This document shows, piece after piece, positions 37,801 to 48,745 of a stretch of DNA of 64,000 bases; the stretch's first letter is position 1, and each line of letters starts with the position of its first letter. The notes below the pieces were generated by a model that was not told the DNA's origin, did no database searches, and saw only the letters and a program-made list of their open reading frames with translations. A program made the position numbers and the translations under genes. Location: the NCBI GenBank assembly GCA_963702445.1, contig CAVPCZ010000003.1, positions 62,001-126,000 of the forward strand. Reading direction: 5' to 3'. Origin of the DNA: CAVPCZ01 sp963702445. GTDB lineage: Bacteria; Bacteroidota; Ignavibacteria; UBA10030; UBA6906.

Positions 37801-38105
37801 GTGAATCTTTGATCTTTTCCATTTCCATTTTCGTGCTGGCGACGTTCGTCGGCATCGAAGTCATCAGCAAGGTTCCGCCCCTTCTTCACACGCCGCTGAT
37901 GTCCGGTTCAAACGCCATATCGGGCATTACGCTGGTCGGTTCGCTTATCGCCGCGGGCGAAGGATTCGGTCTCCTCAGCACATACCTCGGCCTGGTTGCC
38001 GTGATCTTCGCTACGATCAACGTGGTGGGTGGGTTTCTGGTGACCGACCGTATGCTCGCCATGTTCCGCCGCAAACCTTCTTCCACCGCCAGCGATCACC
38101 GGTAG
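37797..38105 (+). CDS. pntAB: NAD(P) transhydrogenase subunit alpha part 2 (membrane)
   Basis: A 102-residue membrane subunit with three helices at about residues 6-26, 38-55 and 60-82. It carries the conserved 'VPPLLHTPLMSGSNAISGIT' (about 26-45), the alpha-part-2 signature. With PntB it forms the proton channel coupling hydride transfer from NADH to NADP+ with the proton gradient. It is coupled to pntAA by a four-base overlap. Intact. Confidence 0.93.
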   Translation: MSESLIFSISIFVLATFVGIEVISKVPPLLHTPLMSGSNAISGITLVGSLIAAGEGFGLLSTYLGLVAVIFATINVVGGFLVTDRMLAMFRRKPSSTASDHR

Positions 38106-38117
38106 GATACAACGCCC

Positions 38118-39500
<1,383 letters not shown>

Positions 39501-39514
39501 CTTTGCCTGCTCGC

Positions 39515-39550
39515 TTGTGGCACGGTGGCACATGTGCCTCCGTGCCACAA
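39515..39550. repeat. 36-base near-perfect palindrome after pntB
   Basis: The outer arms TTGTGGCACGG and CCGTGCCACAA are perfectly complementary, and the centre GGCACATGTGCC is itself palindromic; only one pair mismatches over 36 bases. No T-run follows on either side, so it is not a typical intrinsic terminator. It starts 15 bases after the pntB stop. It could be an RNA-stabilising hairpin, a bidirectional terminator or a protein site. Confidence 0.7.
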
Positions 39551-39603
39551 CCCGCGCAACATCCCCTCCCCCGAAATACGCCATCGCAAAATCCCCCCTC
39601 CAA

Positions 39604-39618
39604 ATGTACATAGTACAT
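39604..39618. promoter_or_regulatory. Inverted repeat upstream of the tricorn-like peptidase gene
   Basis: ATGTAC-ATA-GTACAT is a perfect 6-base inverted repeat with a 3-base spacer, 32 bases before the ATG at 39650. The size suits a repressor dimer site. No promoter of the usual type is clear here. Confidence 0.35.
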
Positions 39619-39649
39619 CTGCATACCTCACCACCGGAAAGGGAAATCC

Positions 39650-42600
39650 ATGTCCATCGGCCCGCCTCCCCTGCTTGTTGTGCTTCTGGTGCTCGCCCCC
39701 GCATATGCCCCCGCGCAGGAGGAAACGGGACTGTTGCGCTTCCCGGCGGTGTATGGCAACCAGGTGGTGTTCACCTATGCCGGCGACCTGTTCACCGTCC
39801 CGGCGGCCGGGGGGATAGCCCGGCGGCTGACTTCCGATGCCGGATATGAGATGTTCGCACGGTTTTCGCCGGAGGGGAAGAGTATTGCCTTTACCGGGCA
39901 ATACGACGGCAATACCGAGATTTACCGTATGCCGGCATCGGGCGGTGTCCCGGAACGGCTTACCACAACCGCCACGCTCGGCCGGGATGACGTGTCCGAC
40001 CGCATGGGTCCGAATAACATCGTGATGGCCTGGAAGGACAGCAACACCATCGTGTACCGATCGCGCCAGCGCGGGGCCAACGATTTCATAGGACAGCTGT
40101 TCACGGTGCCGCGCGAAGGCGGACCGTCCAGGCAGCTTCCGCTTCCCCGGGGAGGGTTCTGTTCGTTCGCTCCTGACGGAAAGCGGATGGCCTATAACCG
40201 TGTGTTCCGGGAGTTCCGCACATGGAAGCGATACCGTGGAGGGCAGGCGGACGATATCTGGATTGTACGACTTCGACAGGAAGACCACTGCCAACATCAC
40301 CAACAACCCCGCACAGGACATTTTCCCGATGTGGGCGGGAACGAAGATCTACTTCGTATCCGACCGCGACGTAAACAAGAGGATGAACCTGTACGTATAC
40401 GACACGGGCACACAACAGGTACGTACCATCACGAACTTCACGGACTATGATATCAAGTTCCCGTCCCTCGGCAACACGGCGATCATATTCGAGAACGGCG
40501 GTTTTCTGTACACCATGGCGCTCGGAACGGAGCGGGTGCAGAAGCTGACCATTGCCATCCTTGAAGACTTTGACAACGGCCGCGGAGGGCTCACCAGCGT
40601 AGGCAAGGAAATCACCAATTTCGAGATTGCCCCTGACGGGAGCCGCGCCTTGTTCGGCGCCCGGGGGGATATATTCACCGTCCCCGCAAAGAACGGCAAC
40701 ACACGCAACCTGACGAACACCTCCGGTGTGCACGAGCGGAATGCCACCTGGTCTCCGGACGGAAGATGGATCGCCTGCATTTCCGACCAATCCGGCGAGG
40801 ATGAAATCACCATCATGCCCCAGGACGGCACAGGGCTACCCGTACAGCTGACCACTGGGGGTGACGCCTACAAATACCGGCTGCGCTGGTCACCCGACAG
40901 CAGGAAATTGCTCTGGGCGGACAAACACCAGCGCCTGCAGTATGTGGATGTTGAGTCGAAGCAGATTACCGGGGTGGCGCGCGGGAGAGCGTGGGAGTTT
41001 TCCGATTACGCATGGTCGCCGGACAGCAGGTGGATCGCGTACGCCCGCCCGGAAGAAAAGCGTATGACCACCATCCAGCTCTATTCCGTGGAACGGAGGA
41101 CGACGATTGAAGTGACCGACGGCCGGTTCACGTCCGCAGAGCCGGCCTTCAGCGCCGACGGAAAGTATCTCTTCTTCGTCTCCGCCCGCGCGTGCACACC
41201 GTCGTACGGACAGACCGGGTGGAATCACCTGTCTGCGGACGTGTCGGACATCGCTCTCGTCACCCTTGCGAAAGACACACCCTCTCCCTTCGGGCCGAAG
41301 AGCGATGAAGTGAAGATCAGGGACGAACAGGCAGAGGGGAACAAGAAGGACGCGCAGAAGCACGAAGACGCCGGACCGGCGAAGAAGAAGAAGGGCGATG
41401 TCGCGGTACGGGTGGACCCCGACGGGCTGCAGCAGCGAATCGCCGTACTCCCCATTTCCGCGTCCGACTACCGGCATCCGCAGTCGGCAGACGGCAGACT
41501 CTATTACCTACGGGCCGGCAGGCGGGATGAAACACCGGAATTGCTCGTCTACAACTTTGAAAAGCAGAAGGAAACCGAGCTGGGTGCGGTGGACGGTTTC
41601 GAGATTTCCGCAGACGGCAAGAAGATGATTGTCGGCGCCGGAGGCGCCTATGCGATTCTGGATCTGCCGGGATCCAAAATCGACATGAAGGACCGGCTCA
41701 ATCTGAACGACATGATCGTTGTGCTGGACCGCCGCGCCGAGTGGAACCAGATTTTCGCCGAAAGCTGGCGCCAAATGCGCGACTTCTTCTACGCACCGAA
41801 TATGCACGGCGTTGATTGGCCCGCGGTTCGCAAGAAGTACGAGATCCTTCTGAAATATGTCAATCACCGGAAGGATTTGACTTACCTCATAGGGGAAATG
41901 ATCGGCGAATTGAATGTCGGCCATGCATACGTCGGCGGCGGCGACTATGCCAGGCCGGACCGTGTGCTCACCGGACTTCTGGGTGCACAACTCGAACGCG
42001 ACGGAGCGTCGGGCTACTTCCGCATCACCAGAATTCTCAAGGGGCAGAACTGGGACAAGACGCTTCGTTCCCCCCTCACCGAAATCGGCGTCGACGTACA
42101 GGAGGGAGATTTCATCCTGGCGGTGGACGGGAAGCCCACCAACAGGATGAAGGACATCTACCACGCACTGATCAACACCGTCGGGAAACAGGTAACCCTG
42201 AAGGTCAATGCAAAACCGGAAGAAGCCGGGAGCCGATCGACGGTGGTCATTCCGATCGGAGACGAGCAGCCTCTGTATTACTATAACTGGGTGCAGGAAA
42301 ACATCAAGAAAGTCGACAAAGCCACCGGAAGCAGAGTGGGCTACGTGCATATCCCTGATATGGGGGCACCCGGACTGAATCAGTTCGCCGCGTACTTTTA
42401 CCCGCAGTTTGCGAAAGAGGGATGGATTGTTGACGTGCGCGGTAACGGCGGCGGAAACGTTTCACCGCAGATTATCGAGCGACTCCGCCGTGAGATCGCA
42501 ATGATGGACATCGCGCGGAACGGAGCGATCAACACGCAACCCGGGAGGTTTGGTACCCGGTCCCAAAGTACTTCTCCTGAACGAGTTTTCGGCGTCGGAT

Positions 42601-42921
42601 GGAGACATTGTTGCATACCGGTTCAAGAAGTACAAACTCGGACCCGTGGTCGGCAAACGTTCGTGGGGGGGCGTGGTGGATATCCGCGGTTCATTGCCGT
42701 TGCTTGACGGAGGTACGCTGAACAGGCCGGAATTTTCACGCTACGATGTGGAGGGGAGAGAGTGGATCATGGAAGGGCATGGCGTGGATCCGGATATCGT
42801 GGTTGACAATGATCCGGCACGGGAATTTGCAGGAATCGATGAACAGCTGAACAGAGCAATCGAGCTGGTGAACGAGGCATTGAAGAAGAACCCGGTCAAA
42901 ACCCCGCCCCCGCCGCCGTAA
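39650..42921 (+). CDS. Tricorn-like S41 peptidase with PDZ domain; frame broken near 40265 and 42550
   Basis: A signal peptide (LLVVLLVLAPAYAPAQ) is followed by two beta-propeller regions built from 'FSPDGKSIAF'-like blades (for example 'SPDSRKLLWADKHQR', 'FSADGKYLFFVSARA'). A PDZ domain follows ('VQEGDFILAVDGKPTNRMKD'), then the S41 catalytic core: 'VGYVHIPDMGAPGLNQFAAY', 'DVRGNGGG' and the nucleophile serine in 'LLNEFSASDGD'. Removing one base near 40265 restores 'DDIWIYDFDRKTT', and one near 42550 restores 'PGPKVLLLNEF'. Corrected length is about 1,089 residues. Bacterial relatives are secreted or periplasmic peptidases. The proline-rich end overlaps the convergent folA by 26 bases. Confidence 0.9.
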
Positions 42922-43462
42922 CCGGACAAATGATCTTGCTGGACCCTTTCTGGACCTGTCGATCTCCTGATCTTCCCGGAGCTATTGCGTGGTGCGGGAC
43001 ATCCGCTGTATACTCCTCAAAAGAGTATCCGTCACGTACCTCCCGGTGAACACGCCGGAACAGGGTGCCCACCAGGTGTTCAAAGGGGGGAAAGAACGTG
43101 TCCGCTTCAACTTCCCGGTCCACGACCGTCAGGAACAGCTCATCCGCCCGTTCCAGTGCCTGCGCATAGACCTCGCCACCGCCGACCACAAACACCAGTT
43201 CCTGATCGGCCAGCGCGCCAAGGGCGGCATCAAGAGAGGTGTAGGTTTCCACACCATGGAGGGGAGATCTGCTCAGCACGACATTGCGCCGGCCGGGAAG
43301 GGGTTTGCCGATGGAGGCATACGTCCTGCGTCCCATGAGCACGGTATGCCCCGTGGTCAACTTCTTGAAGCGTTGCAGGTCTTCGGAGATATGCCAGGGA
43401 AGCCTGTTGTCTTTGCCGATGGCGCGGTTGCGGGCGAGTGCCGCAATAATCACGAGCTTCAC
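42896..43462 (-). CDS. folA: Dihydrofolate reductase
   Basis: Reduces dihydrofolate to tetrahydrofolate with NADPH. The 188 residues contain 'IAALARNRAIGKDNRLPWHI' (about residues 5-24, with the W-H of the substrate site), the catalytic acid E27 in 'SEDL', 'VLMGRRTYASIGKPLPGRRN' and 'VFVVGGGEVYAQAL'. The fold normally ends near 'YSFEEYT' (about 150). The extra 35 or so residues overlap the convergent peptidase gene and may be read-through from an undetected frame error. The start overlaps the thyA stop (ATGA), so the pair is coupled to recycle the dihydrofolate made by ThyA. Confidence 0.93.
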   Translation of the reverse strand: MKLVIIAALARNRAIGKDNRLPWHISEDLQRFKKLTTGHTVLMGRRTYASIGKPLPGRRNVVLSRSPLHGVETYTSLDAALGALADQELVFVVGGGEVYAQALERADELFLTVVDREVEADTFFPPFEHLVGTLFRRVHREVRDGYSFEEYTADVPHHAIAPGRSGDRQVQKGSSKIICPVTAAGAGF

Positions 43463-44271
43463 ACCGCAACCTGGAATTTGATTGCCGGATGAGGGTCGTA
43501 TCCTACCAGCGTAAAATCCTCGAAAGAGAGCATGTCGAGCGGTTTCCGTGCAATCTCCAGCTCCGGCAGCGGCAGCGGGGTCCGCCCGAGCTGGTCTTTC
43601 AACCCATCGATGTGATTGACGTAGATGTGGGCATCGACGATGGTGTGACTGAAAACGCCGGGCAGGAGGGCGGCTTCGCGCGCGAGAATGCGTGTCAGGA
43701 GCGAGTACGCCGCAAGGTTGAAGGGAATGCCAAGGGCGATGTCGCCGGAACGCTGGGTCAGATGGCAGTTCAGTCTGCCGTCCAGTACGTTAAAGGCGAA
43801 CGTGTAGTGGCAGGGGGGCAGTTTGCTGCTGTGTGCGTTGCCCGGTTCCCAGGCGGTAACAACCATCCTGCGGGAATTCGGGTCGGTTTTCAAAAGCTCG
43901 ATCACCTTCCCTATCTGGTCGATTTCCACCACCGCATAGGCCCCCGTGACCGGGTCCTGTACAGCGCTGGGGAAGCGCCTCCAGTACCGGCCGTAGGCGG
44001 TATCCAGGTTCCCTTCCTCATCCGCCCAGGCATCCCAGATCCTGGTGTGCTGGCGGAGATTCCGGATATGGTCTTCGCCGGAAAGATACCAGAGCACCTC
44101 GCGGAGCATGGCGTTGAAGTTGACTTTTTTCGTGGTGAGCAGGGGAAATCCCGCTCCGATGTCCACGGAGTAGTGTTCGGCAAAACAGCAGAGCGTATCC
44201 ACGCCTGTGCGGTTTTTCTTGCGCACGCCGTGAGTGAGTACACGGTTGACGAGATCGAGGTATTCGCGCAT
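43459..44271 (-). CDS. thyA: Thymidylate synthase
   Basis: Converts dUMP to dTMP using methylene-tetrahydrofolate. The 270-residue protein has 'NRTGVDTLCCFAEHYSVDIG', the 'LREVLWYLSGEDHIRNLRQH' block and the catalytic cysteine in 'LPPCHYTFAFNV' (about residue 154). It also has 'LTQRSGDIALGIPFNLAAYS' and 'DAHIYVNHIDGLKDQL', and ends 'IKFQVAV', as ThyA proteins do. It is the first gene of a two-gene operon with folA and has its own promoter at 44301-44329. Intact. Confidence 0.96.
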   Translation of the reverse strand: MREYLDLVNRVLTHGVRKKNRTGVDTLCCFAEHYSVDIGAGFPLLTTKKVNFNAMLREVLWYLSGEDHIRNLRQHTRIWDAWADEEGNLDTAYGRYWRRFPSAVQDPVTGAYAVVEIDQIGKVIELLKTDPNSRRMVVTAWEPGNAHSSKLPPCHYTFAFNVLDGRLNCHLTQRSGDIALGIPFNLAAYSLLTRILAREAALLPGVFSHTIVDAHIYVNHIDGLKDQLGRTPLPLPELEIARKPLDMLSFEDFTLVGYDPHPAIKFQVAV

Positions 44272-44300
44272 AAGGGAATCGGGATGAGCAGTTCGTGGTC

Positions 44301-44329
44301 AAGCTAGCGAAAACAGCGCCGAAATGCAA
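44301..44329 (-). promoter_or_regulatory. Promoter of thyA-folA
   Basis: On the minus strand, TTG at 44329-44327, 20 bases, then TAGCTT at 44306-44301, about 30 bases upstream of the thyA ATG. It fits exactly between the ABC permease stop (44332) and thyA. Confidence 0.5.
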
Positions 44330-44331
44330 GG

Positions 44332-45099
44332 TTACGACCGGATGGGCTTCTGAATCGTCCTGACGGCGATCCAGAACGACACGAGGAGAAAGGCGGTAAA
44401 AGCCGCCGCCTCCAGCAGGACCGTCTTTCCATCCCCCGTTCCGATGCTCGCGTATCGTAACACATCGGTATGCCATGTCAGCGGGTTGACCATGGACGCC
44501 GCGCGGAGCCAGCCGGGCAGAGTGTCTGCCGGATAGAACATGGTGCTTCCGAACATCAACACAAAGTAGGCAACGTTGATGAAGGTGTTGAACATGTCGT
44601 TCCGCCGGATCCGGATTGCGAAGGTCGTGAGAAAGAAGAACCATCCCGATGTCCCCAGGACGAGTCCGGCCGCCACCATGCCGAGCAGTTCCCAGCGCAC
44701 CGCGACGTCCAGCAGAACCACAGCCGCGACGATCGTGATGATTCCCTGGATGAGCGACAGCAGGCAGTTGAAGACAATTTTGCCGATCAGGAACTCCGCC
44801 CGGGTCATCGGGTAGGTCAGAAATTCATAGAACATGCCGTTGTCACGATCCACAAAGAAACCGTACGCCGTGTTGATCGCGATGCCGAAGCAGGCCATGG
44901 AGAGCACGCCGGCCAGAAAGAACGCATTGTAGTCGACGGTCACGCCCTGGAAATTCATCCCCCCGGAGAACGCACTGTTGAGCCCGATGCCGAACAGGAG
45001 CAGGTAGGTCAGGGGCATGAACAGGTCGTAGAACAGCCATGTCAGGCTGGTGGTCCGGATGCGGTATTCGCGATACATCACAGCAAGGATCATCTTCAT
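44332..45099 (-). CDS. ABC-2 type transporter permease
   Basis: A 255-residue integral membrane protein with about six helices. It carries the ABC-2 features 'TYPMTRAEFLIGKIVFNCLL' (residues about 95-114) and 'NPLTWHTDVLRYASIGTGDG', as in NodJ/DrrB-like exporters. With the ATPase encoded just upstream (four-base ATGA overlap) it makes a half-size or dimeric exporter. The substrate is not indicated by the context; drug, polysaccharide or lipid export are all possible. Intact. Confidence 0.9.
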   Translation of the reverse strand: MKMILAVMYREYRIRTTSLTWLFYDLFMPLTYLLLFGIGLNSAFSGGMNFQGVTVDYNAFFLAGVLSMACFGIAINTAYGFFVDRDNGMFYEFLTYPMTRAEFLIGKIVFNCLLSLIQGIITIVAAVVLLDVAVRWELLGMVAAGLVLGTSGWFFFLTTFAIRIRRNDMFNTFINVAYFVLMFGSTMFYPADTLPGWLRAASMVNPLTWHTDVLRYASIGTGDGKTVLLEAAAFTAFLLVSFWIAVRTIQKPIRS

Positions 45100-46076
45100 G
45101 GTGCAGGGATTTCCCCGTCCGGACGGACGGCACGCGGCTTCTCGAGCAGTTCCAGGAAGACATCTTCCAGGGAAGCGCTGGTGACTTCAAAGTGGAGTAT
45201 CGGCGCGACGCCTGCAAGGGCATTCAACAGGTCAAATGTCGAAGCATCATTTCCCTTGACGCTCATGGTGAGCGTGGTTTGCGTTGACGTCATTTTCAGG
45301 AGTGGAAAGCGCCGGGCGGTTTCGAGAATTGCGGGAAGGAGTTCCTTGAACGTCACGGTGACATCGTATGCCCGGCCGGCGAGCGCCTTGATCACCTGCA
45401 GATCGCCGCTGGCAATACATCGCCCGCCGTCAATGATGGCAATGCGGTCGCACAGTTCTTCCGCCTCGTGGAGAATATGGGTGGTCAGGAGAATCGTCCT
45501 TCCCTGCCGCGCGTGATGGCGGATGGCATCCAGCGTCGCGCGTTTATTCACCGGGTCCATCCCGGTCGTCGCCTCGTCCAGGAACACCACGGGTTTGTCG
45601 ACCATGAACACCTTTGCCACCTGAACGCGGCGCTTCAGTCCACCGCTGAGGTCGATGACTTTCTGGTTGCGGTATTCTTCGAGCCCGAACTGGGCCATAA
45701 TGGCTTCGGCGCGGGACCGGATTGCGGACCGGGGGATGGAATGAAAACGCGCATAAGTGATGAGGTTGTCGACGACTGAGAGAAACACCTCAACCGCATT
45801 CTCCTGAAGGACCGCGCAGATGGACTGGCGCACGGCGAAGGGTTTGCGGGTGACATCATGGCCGCAGACCGCCGCTGTACCGCCGGTGGGGCGGACCAGG
45901 GTGGTCAGGACTCTCAGGAGGGTGGTTTTTCCCGCACCGTTGCGCCCTAAAAGGCCGAAAATCTCGCCTTTCCTGACGTTCAGGCTCAGTCCGTCCAGGG
46001 CACGAACCGGAGACCGTGAGGATTCCCTGTATATCTTGACCAGGCGGTCGACGGTGATCATCTGTTCGTCTGCCAT
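45096..46076 (-). CDS. ABC transporter ATP-binding protein (DrrA/NodI-like)
   Basis: A 326-residue ATPase from ATG 46076 (an ATG at 46082 is equally possible). Walker A is 'GLLGRNGAGKTTLLRVL' (about residues 41-57), the signature 'IDLSGGLKRRVQVAKVF', Walker B 'VVFLDEATTGMDPV' and the H-loop 'LLTTHILHEAEEL'. A C-terminal extension of about 100 residues (FKELLPAILETARRF...) is typical of drug or polysaccharide exporters of this class. The promoter -10 lies only about 10-15 bases upstream, so the transcript would be almost leaderless. Intact. Confidence 0.92.
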   Translation of the reverse strand: MADEQMITVDRLVKIYRESSRSPVRALDGLSLNVRKGEIFGLLGRNGAGKTTLLRVLTTLVRPTGGTAAVCGHDVTRKPFAVRQSICAVLQENAVEVFLSVVDNLITYARFHSIPRSAIRSRAEAIMAQFGLEEYRNQKVIDLSGGLKRRVQVAKVFMVDKPVVFLDEATTGMDPVNKRATLDAIRHHARQGRTILLTTHILHEAEELCDRIAIIDGGRCIASGDLQVIKALAGRAYDVTVTFKELLPAILETARRFPLLKMTSTQTTLTMSVKGNDASTFDLLNALAGVAPILHFEVTSASLEDVFLELLEKPRAVRPDGEIPAP

Positions 46077-46091
46077 AGGCATGCCGGACTC

Positions 46092-46120
46092 AATGTAGCC
46101 AGGAGGAGATCGTGTGTCAA
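46092..46120 (-). promoter_or_regulatory. Promoter of the ABC exporter operon
   Basis: On the minus strand, TTGACA (46120-46115), a 17-base spacer and TACATT (46097-46092). The -10 ends 10 bases before the ATG at 46082, which implies a very short or absent leader. Confidence 0.55.
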
Positions 46121-46214
46121 GACTTTGCGTAACAAATGTGCCGGCCCGCTCGTATAGTCCGTAGGGGAATACACCGAAGAAGTGCAGGGAATTACTGTCT
46201 CTGGAAACCGACTC

Positions 46215-48086
46215 ATGAGACCTCACATCGTTCTGACCGCCGGGCTGTTGACGACCGGGCTCCTGTTTGCACACGCCGGCGAAAAGACCATAACCACGCT
46301 GAGGGATATGAGCAAGGTGGAGCTCAAGCAGGCGGGTTTCGAGTTGCGCCAGACGGCAACCCTGCATATCAAGGCACGCGGCGCCGGGGGGAGTTACGGA
46401 TGGTCGTACAAGAGCGACCGCATGTATGCCTACGGGTGGATCATCAACGCGGACACGAGGGGGCTGGTCTGGGAGATGACGTCAGGCAACACCGACAAAG
46501 CAGGTGATGACCGTGAATTCGACGGGTCGCTCACACTCGAACCGGGAAGCTACGAGGTGTATTTTGCCGCAACCACCTTCACCTATCACAGCGCGCTCAC
46601 GCACATCAACCTGAACGTCGACCACCGGCGCCAGCCGGTGTTCGGCCCGGGCGAGAAAAAGGGAGGGCACTTCTTCTCCTGGCTCACGGATTGGTGGACA
46701 GACGATATGGCCGATGCCTGGAAGCATCGTTCAACGGCGTGGGGCATTGAACTCCTTGTGGACGATGACCTCGCACGCGGGATCTCGACCTTCACACCGC
46801 CCAAACTTTCTCCTGGGGTTGTTCTCAAGGCCACCGGACTGGGGGACGATGAAGCCGTGCGAAGCGGATTCGCGGTGAGCGCGCCGACGATGCTGACCAT
46901 TCGCGCTCTCGGGGAGGGGCAACCCGGCGCCGAGTGCGCGGATTGCGGCTGGATTGTGGACGCAAGGACCCGGGAGCGTGTCTGGGACCTCGGATGGCGG
47001 GATGGCAGACCCGCCGGCGGGGCACGCAAGAACCTCACGGCGGAGTCCGACGTGCGCCTGGACAAAGGAACGTACGTCCTGTATGTGATCACGGATGGCA
47101 GCCATTCCTGTGCGGACTGGAACGATGCACCGCCGTATGATCCGTTGTCGTGGGGCGTGACGGTAAGCGTCGCCGAAGAACGCGACAGGAAGAACGTGAC
47201 GCCCGTTCAGTACCGCGAAGACCAGAACATCATCGTCAGCATGACGAAGGTGCGTGATAGTGAATCACGTTCGGAGGGTTTTACGCTCAAAGAGGACACC
47301 AAGGTCCGTCTTTATGCCTTCGGGGAGCGGAGCAATTCCCGGCGCACCATGGCGGACTACGCGACGATTATCGACGCCAAGAACCGGCAGCGCGTGTGGA
47401 CCATGGACGTCGACCGGACCCGTCACGCCGGCGGCGCCTCCAAGAACAGATTCATCGATGAAGTCGTCTTGCTGCCCAAAGGAAGCTACGTCGTCACGTA
47501 TGTCACCGACGATTCGCACGCCTATGATGACTGGAACGACGACCCGCCGTTCGACGCCGAACACTACGGCATCACGATCGCCGGCGCGGACGACACCTTC
47601 TCATCCGCCCAGGTGACAAAGTACGTCGAAGAGAAAGACAAGAATGTCATTGCCCAGATCATCCGTGTGGGTGATGATGCCGACCGGTCGGAGCGTTTCG
47701 CGCTGGATCGGACAACGCGGATTCGTGTGTATGCGATCGGCGAGGGACAGAACCGCGAAATGTTCGATTACGGGTGGATTGAGGATGCGCGGACAGGGAC
47801 GGTGGTTTGGGAGATGACCTACGGGATGACGTTCCACGCCGGCGGCGGGCGCAAAAACCGGATGGTGAACACGAATGTCGTCCTGGAAAAGGGAGAATAT
47901 CTTCTCCGGTACCGGACGGACGATTCACATGCCTGGGGGGAATTCAATGTCGATCCCCCCGATGACCGGGATTACTGGGGTATTGCGCTCTATCGCGACA
48001 GTGCGCCGGAGGCACCTCTCCCGCCGGCGACAACGCCGAGGAGCGCCGGGACTGCGCCACCCAAAACTCAGCCGCCGCCGCGTTGA
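46215..48086 (+). CDS. Secreted protein of four tandem beta-type repeats, family not recognised
   Basis: A 623-residue protein with a signal peptide (MRPHIVLTAGLLTTGLLFAH, cleaved near AHAGEK). Four repeats of about 120-140 residues begin near residues 20, 200, 340 and 485. Each has a start of the form 'I..M..V.D...R...F.L', then 'Y.WI.DA..R..VW.M' and 'HAGG..KN+......L..GSY'. Repeats 2-4 end 'Y.TDDSHA..DWN..PP.D..YWGI'; repeat 1 has a variant end (residues about 115-180). The D-D-S-H and D-W-N clusters look like a metal or ligand site. A proline/threonine-rich tail closes the protein. No T9SS sorting domain, lipobox or membrane anchor is visible. Intact. Confidence 0.75.
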   Translation: MRPHIVLTAGLLTTGLLFAHAGEKTITTLRDMSKVELKQAGFELRQTATLHIKARGAGGSYGWSYKSDRMYAYGWIINADTRGLVWEMTSGNTDKAGDDREFDGSLTLEPGSYEVYFAATTFTYHSALTHINLNVDHRRQPVFGPGEKKGGHFFSWLTDWWTDDMADAWKHRSTAWGIELLVDDDLARGISTFTPPKLSPGVVLKATGLGDDEAVRSGFAVSAPTMLTIRALGEGQPGAECADCGWIVDARTRERVWDLGWRDGRPAGGARKNLTAESDVRLDKGTYVLYVITDGSHSCADWNDAPPYDPLSWGVTVSVAEERDRKNVTPVQYREDQNIIVSMTKVRDSESRSEGFTLKEDTKVRLYAFGERSNSRRTMADYATIIDAKNRQRVWTMDVDRTRHAGGASKNRFIDEVVLLPKGSYVVTYVTDDSHAYDDWNDDPPFDAEHYGITIAGADDTFSSAQVTKYVEEKDKNVIAQIIRVGDDADRSERFALDRTTRIRVYAIGEGQNREMFDYGWIEDARTGTVVWEMTYGMTFHAGGGRKNRMVNTNVVLEKGEYLLRYRTDDSHAWGEFNVDPPDDRDYWGIALYRDSAPEAPLPPATTPRSAGTAPPKTQPPPR

Positions 48087-48697
48087 AGCGCCCGGAGCGA
48101 CCGGCAAAGACTCTCCACCTCCCGCACATGCAGTTCCCGCCGGCCACCCGGTGCGAGCCCGTCCAGCGTCAGATCGCCGATACGTGTCCGGATCAGCCTG
48201 AGTGCGGGGTGTCCGACCGCGGCGGTCATGCGGCGCACCTGCCGGTTGCGTCCCTCGGTGAGGATCAGTTCGAGCCATGCCGTGGGAATCCGTTTCCGGA
48301 CGCGGATGGGGACGGTGCGTTCCGGAAAGGCCGGTTCCCCTTCGATGATGCGCGCCTGTGCGGGCCGCGTCTTCTTCCCCTCGATGCACACTCCCGATCG
48401 CAACACTTCCAGCGCGGCATCTCCGGGGACCCGTTCCACCTGTACGGCATACGTCCGGGGGTGGCGGAACACCGGATCGGTTAACCGTTGTTTTATCCAG
48501 TTGTCGTTTGTCAGCAGCAACATGCCTTCGCTGTCTGCGTCCAGGCGCCCGGCCGGATAGACTCCTTCCGGAAACGGCCCGAAATCCCTGAGCGAAAGCC
48601 AGGCACCTTCACGGGTGAACTGTGACACGACACCGTACGGTTTGAAGAACAGCACACAGATCTTCCGCGTTCCTGTCAACATATCACGAATATACAT
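48068..48697 (-). CDS. Ribosomal large-subunit pseudouridine synthase, RluE/RsuA family
   Basis: A 209-residue enzyme starting at ATG 48697 (ATG 48682 is an alternative). It has 'LFFKPYGVVSQFTREGAW' and the catalytic aspartate in 'PAGRLDADSEGMLLLTND' (about residues 47-64). 'ELILTEGRNRQVRRMTAAVG' and 'RLIRTRIGDLTLDGLAPGGR' complete the RsuA-type C-terminal half. There is no N-terminal S4 domain, as in RluE, which modifies U2457 of 23S rRNA in E. coli. The assignment to RluE rather than another subfamily is moderate. The 3' end overlaps the convergent repeat-protein gene by 19 bases. Intact. Confidence 0.87.
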   Translation of the reverse strand: MYIRDMLTGTRKICVLFFKPYGVVSQFTREGAWLSLRDFGPFPEGVYPAGRLDADSEGMLLLTNDNWIKQRLTDPVFRHPRTYAVQVERVPGDAALEVLRSGVCIEGKKTRPAQARIIEGEPAFPERTVPIRVRKRIPTAWLELILTEGRNRQVRRMTAAVGHPALRLIRTRIGDLTLDGLAPGGRRELHVREVESLCRSLRALQRGGG

Positions 48698-48745
48698 CAC
48701 CCGCAGGTGACGATCAAGCGTGTGCCGGAGAAGGCGCACGATTCA

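Noticed and set aside
39515..39550. Intrinsic terminator after pntB
   Set aside because: The hairpin is strong but no T-run follows on either strand, so I list it as a palindromic repeat instead.
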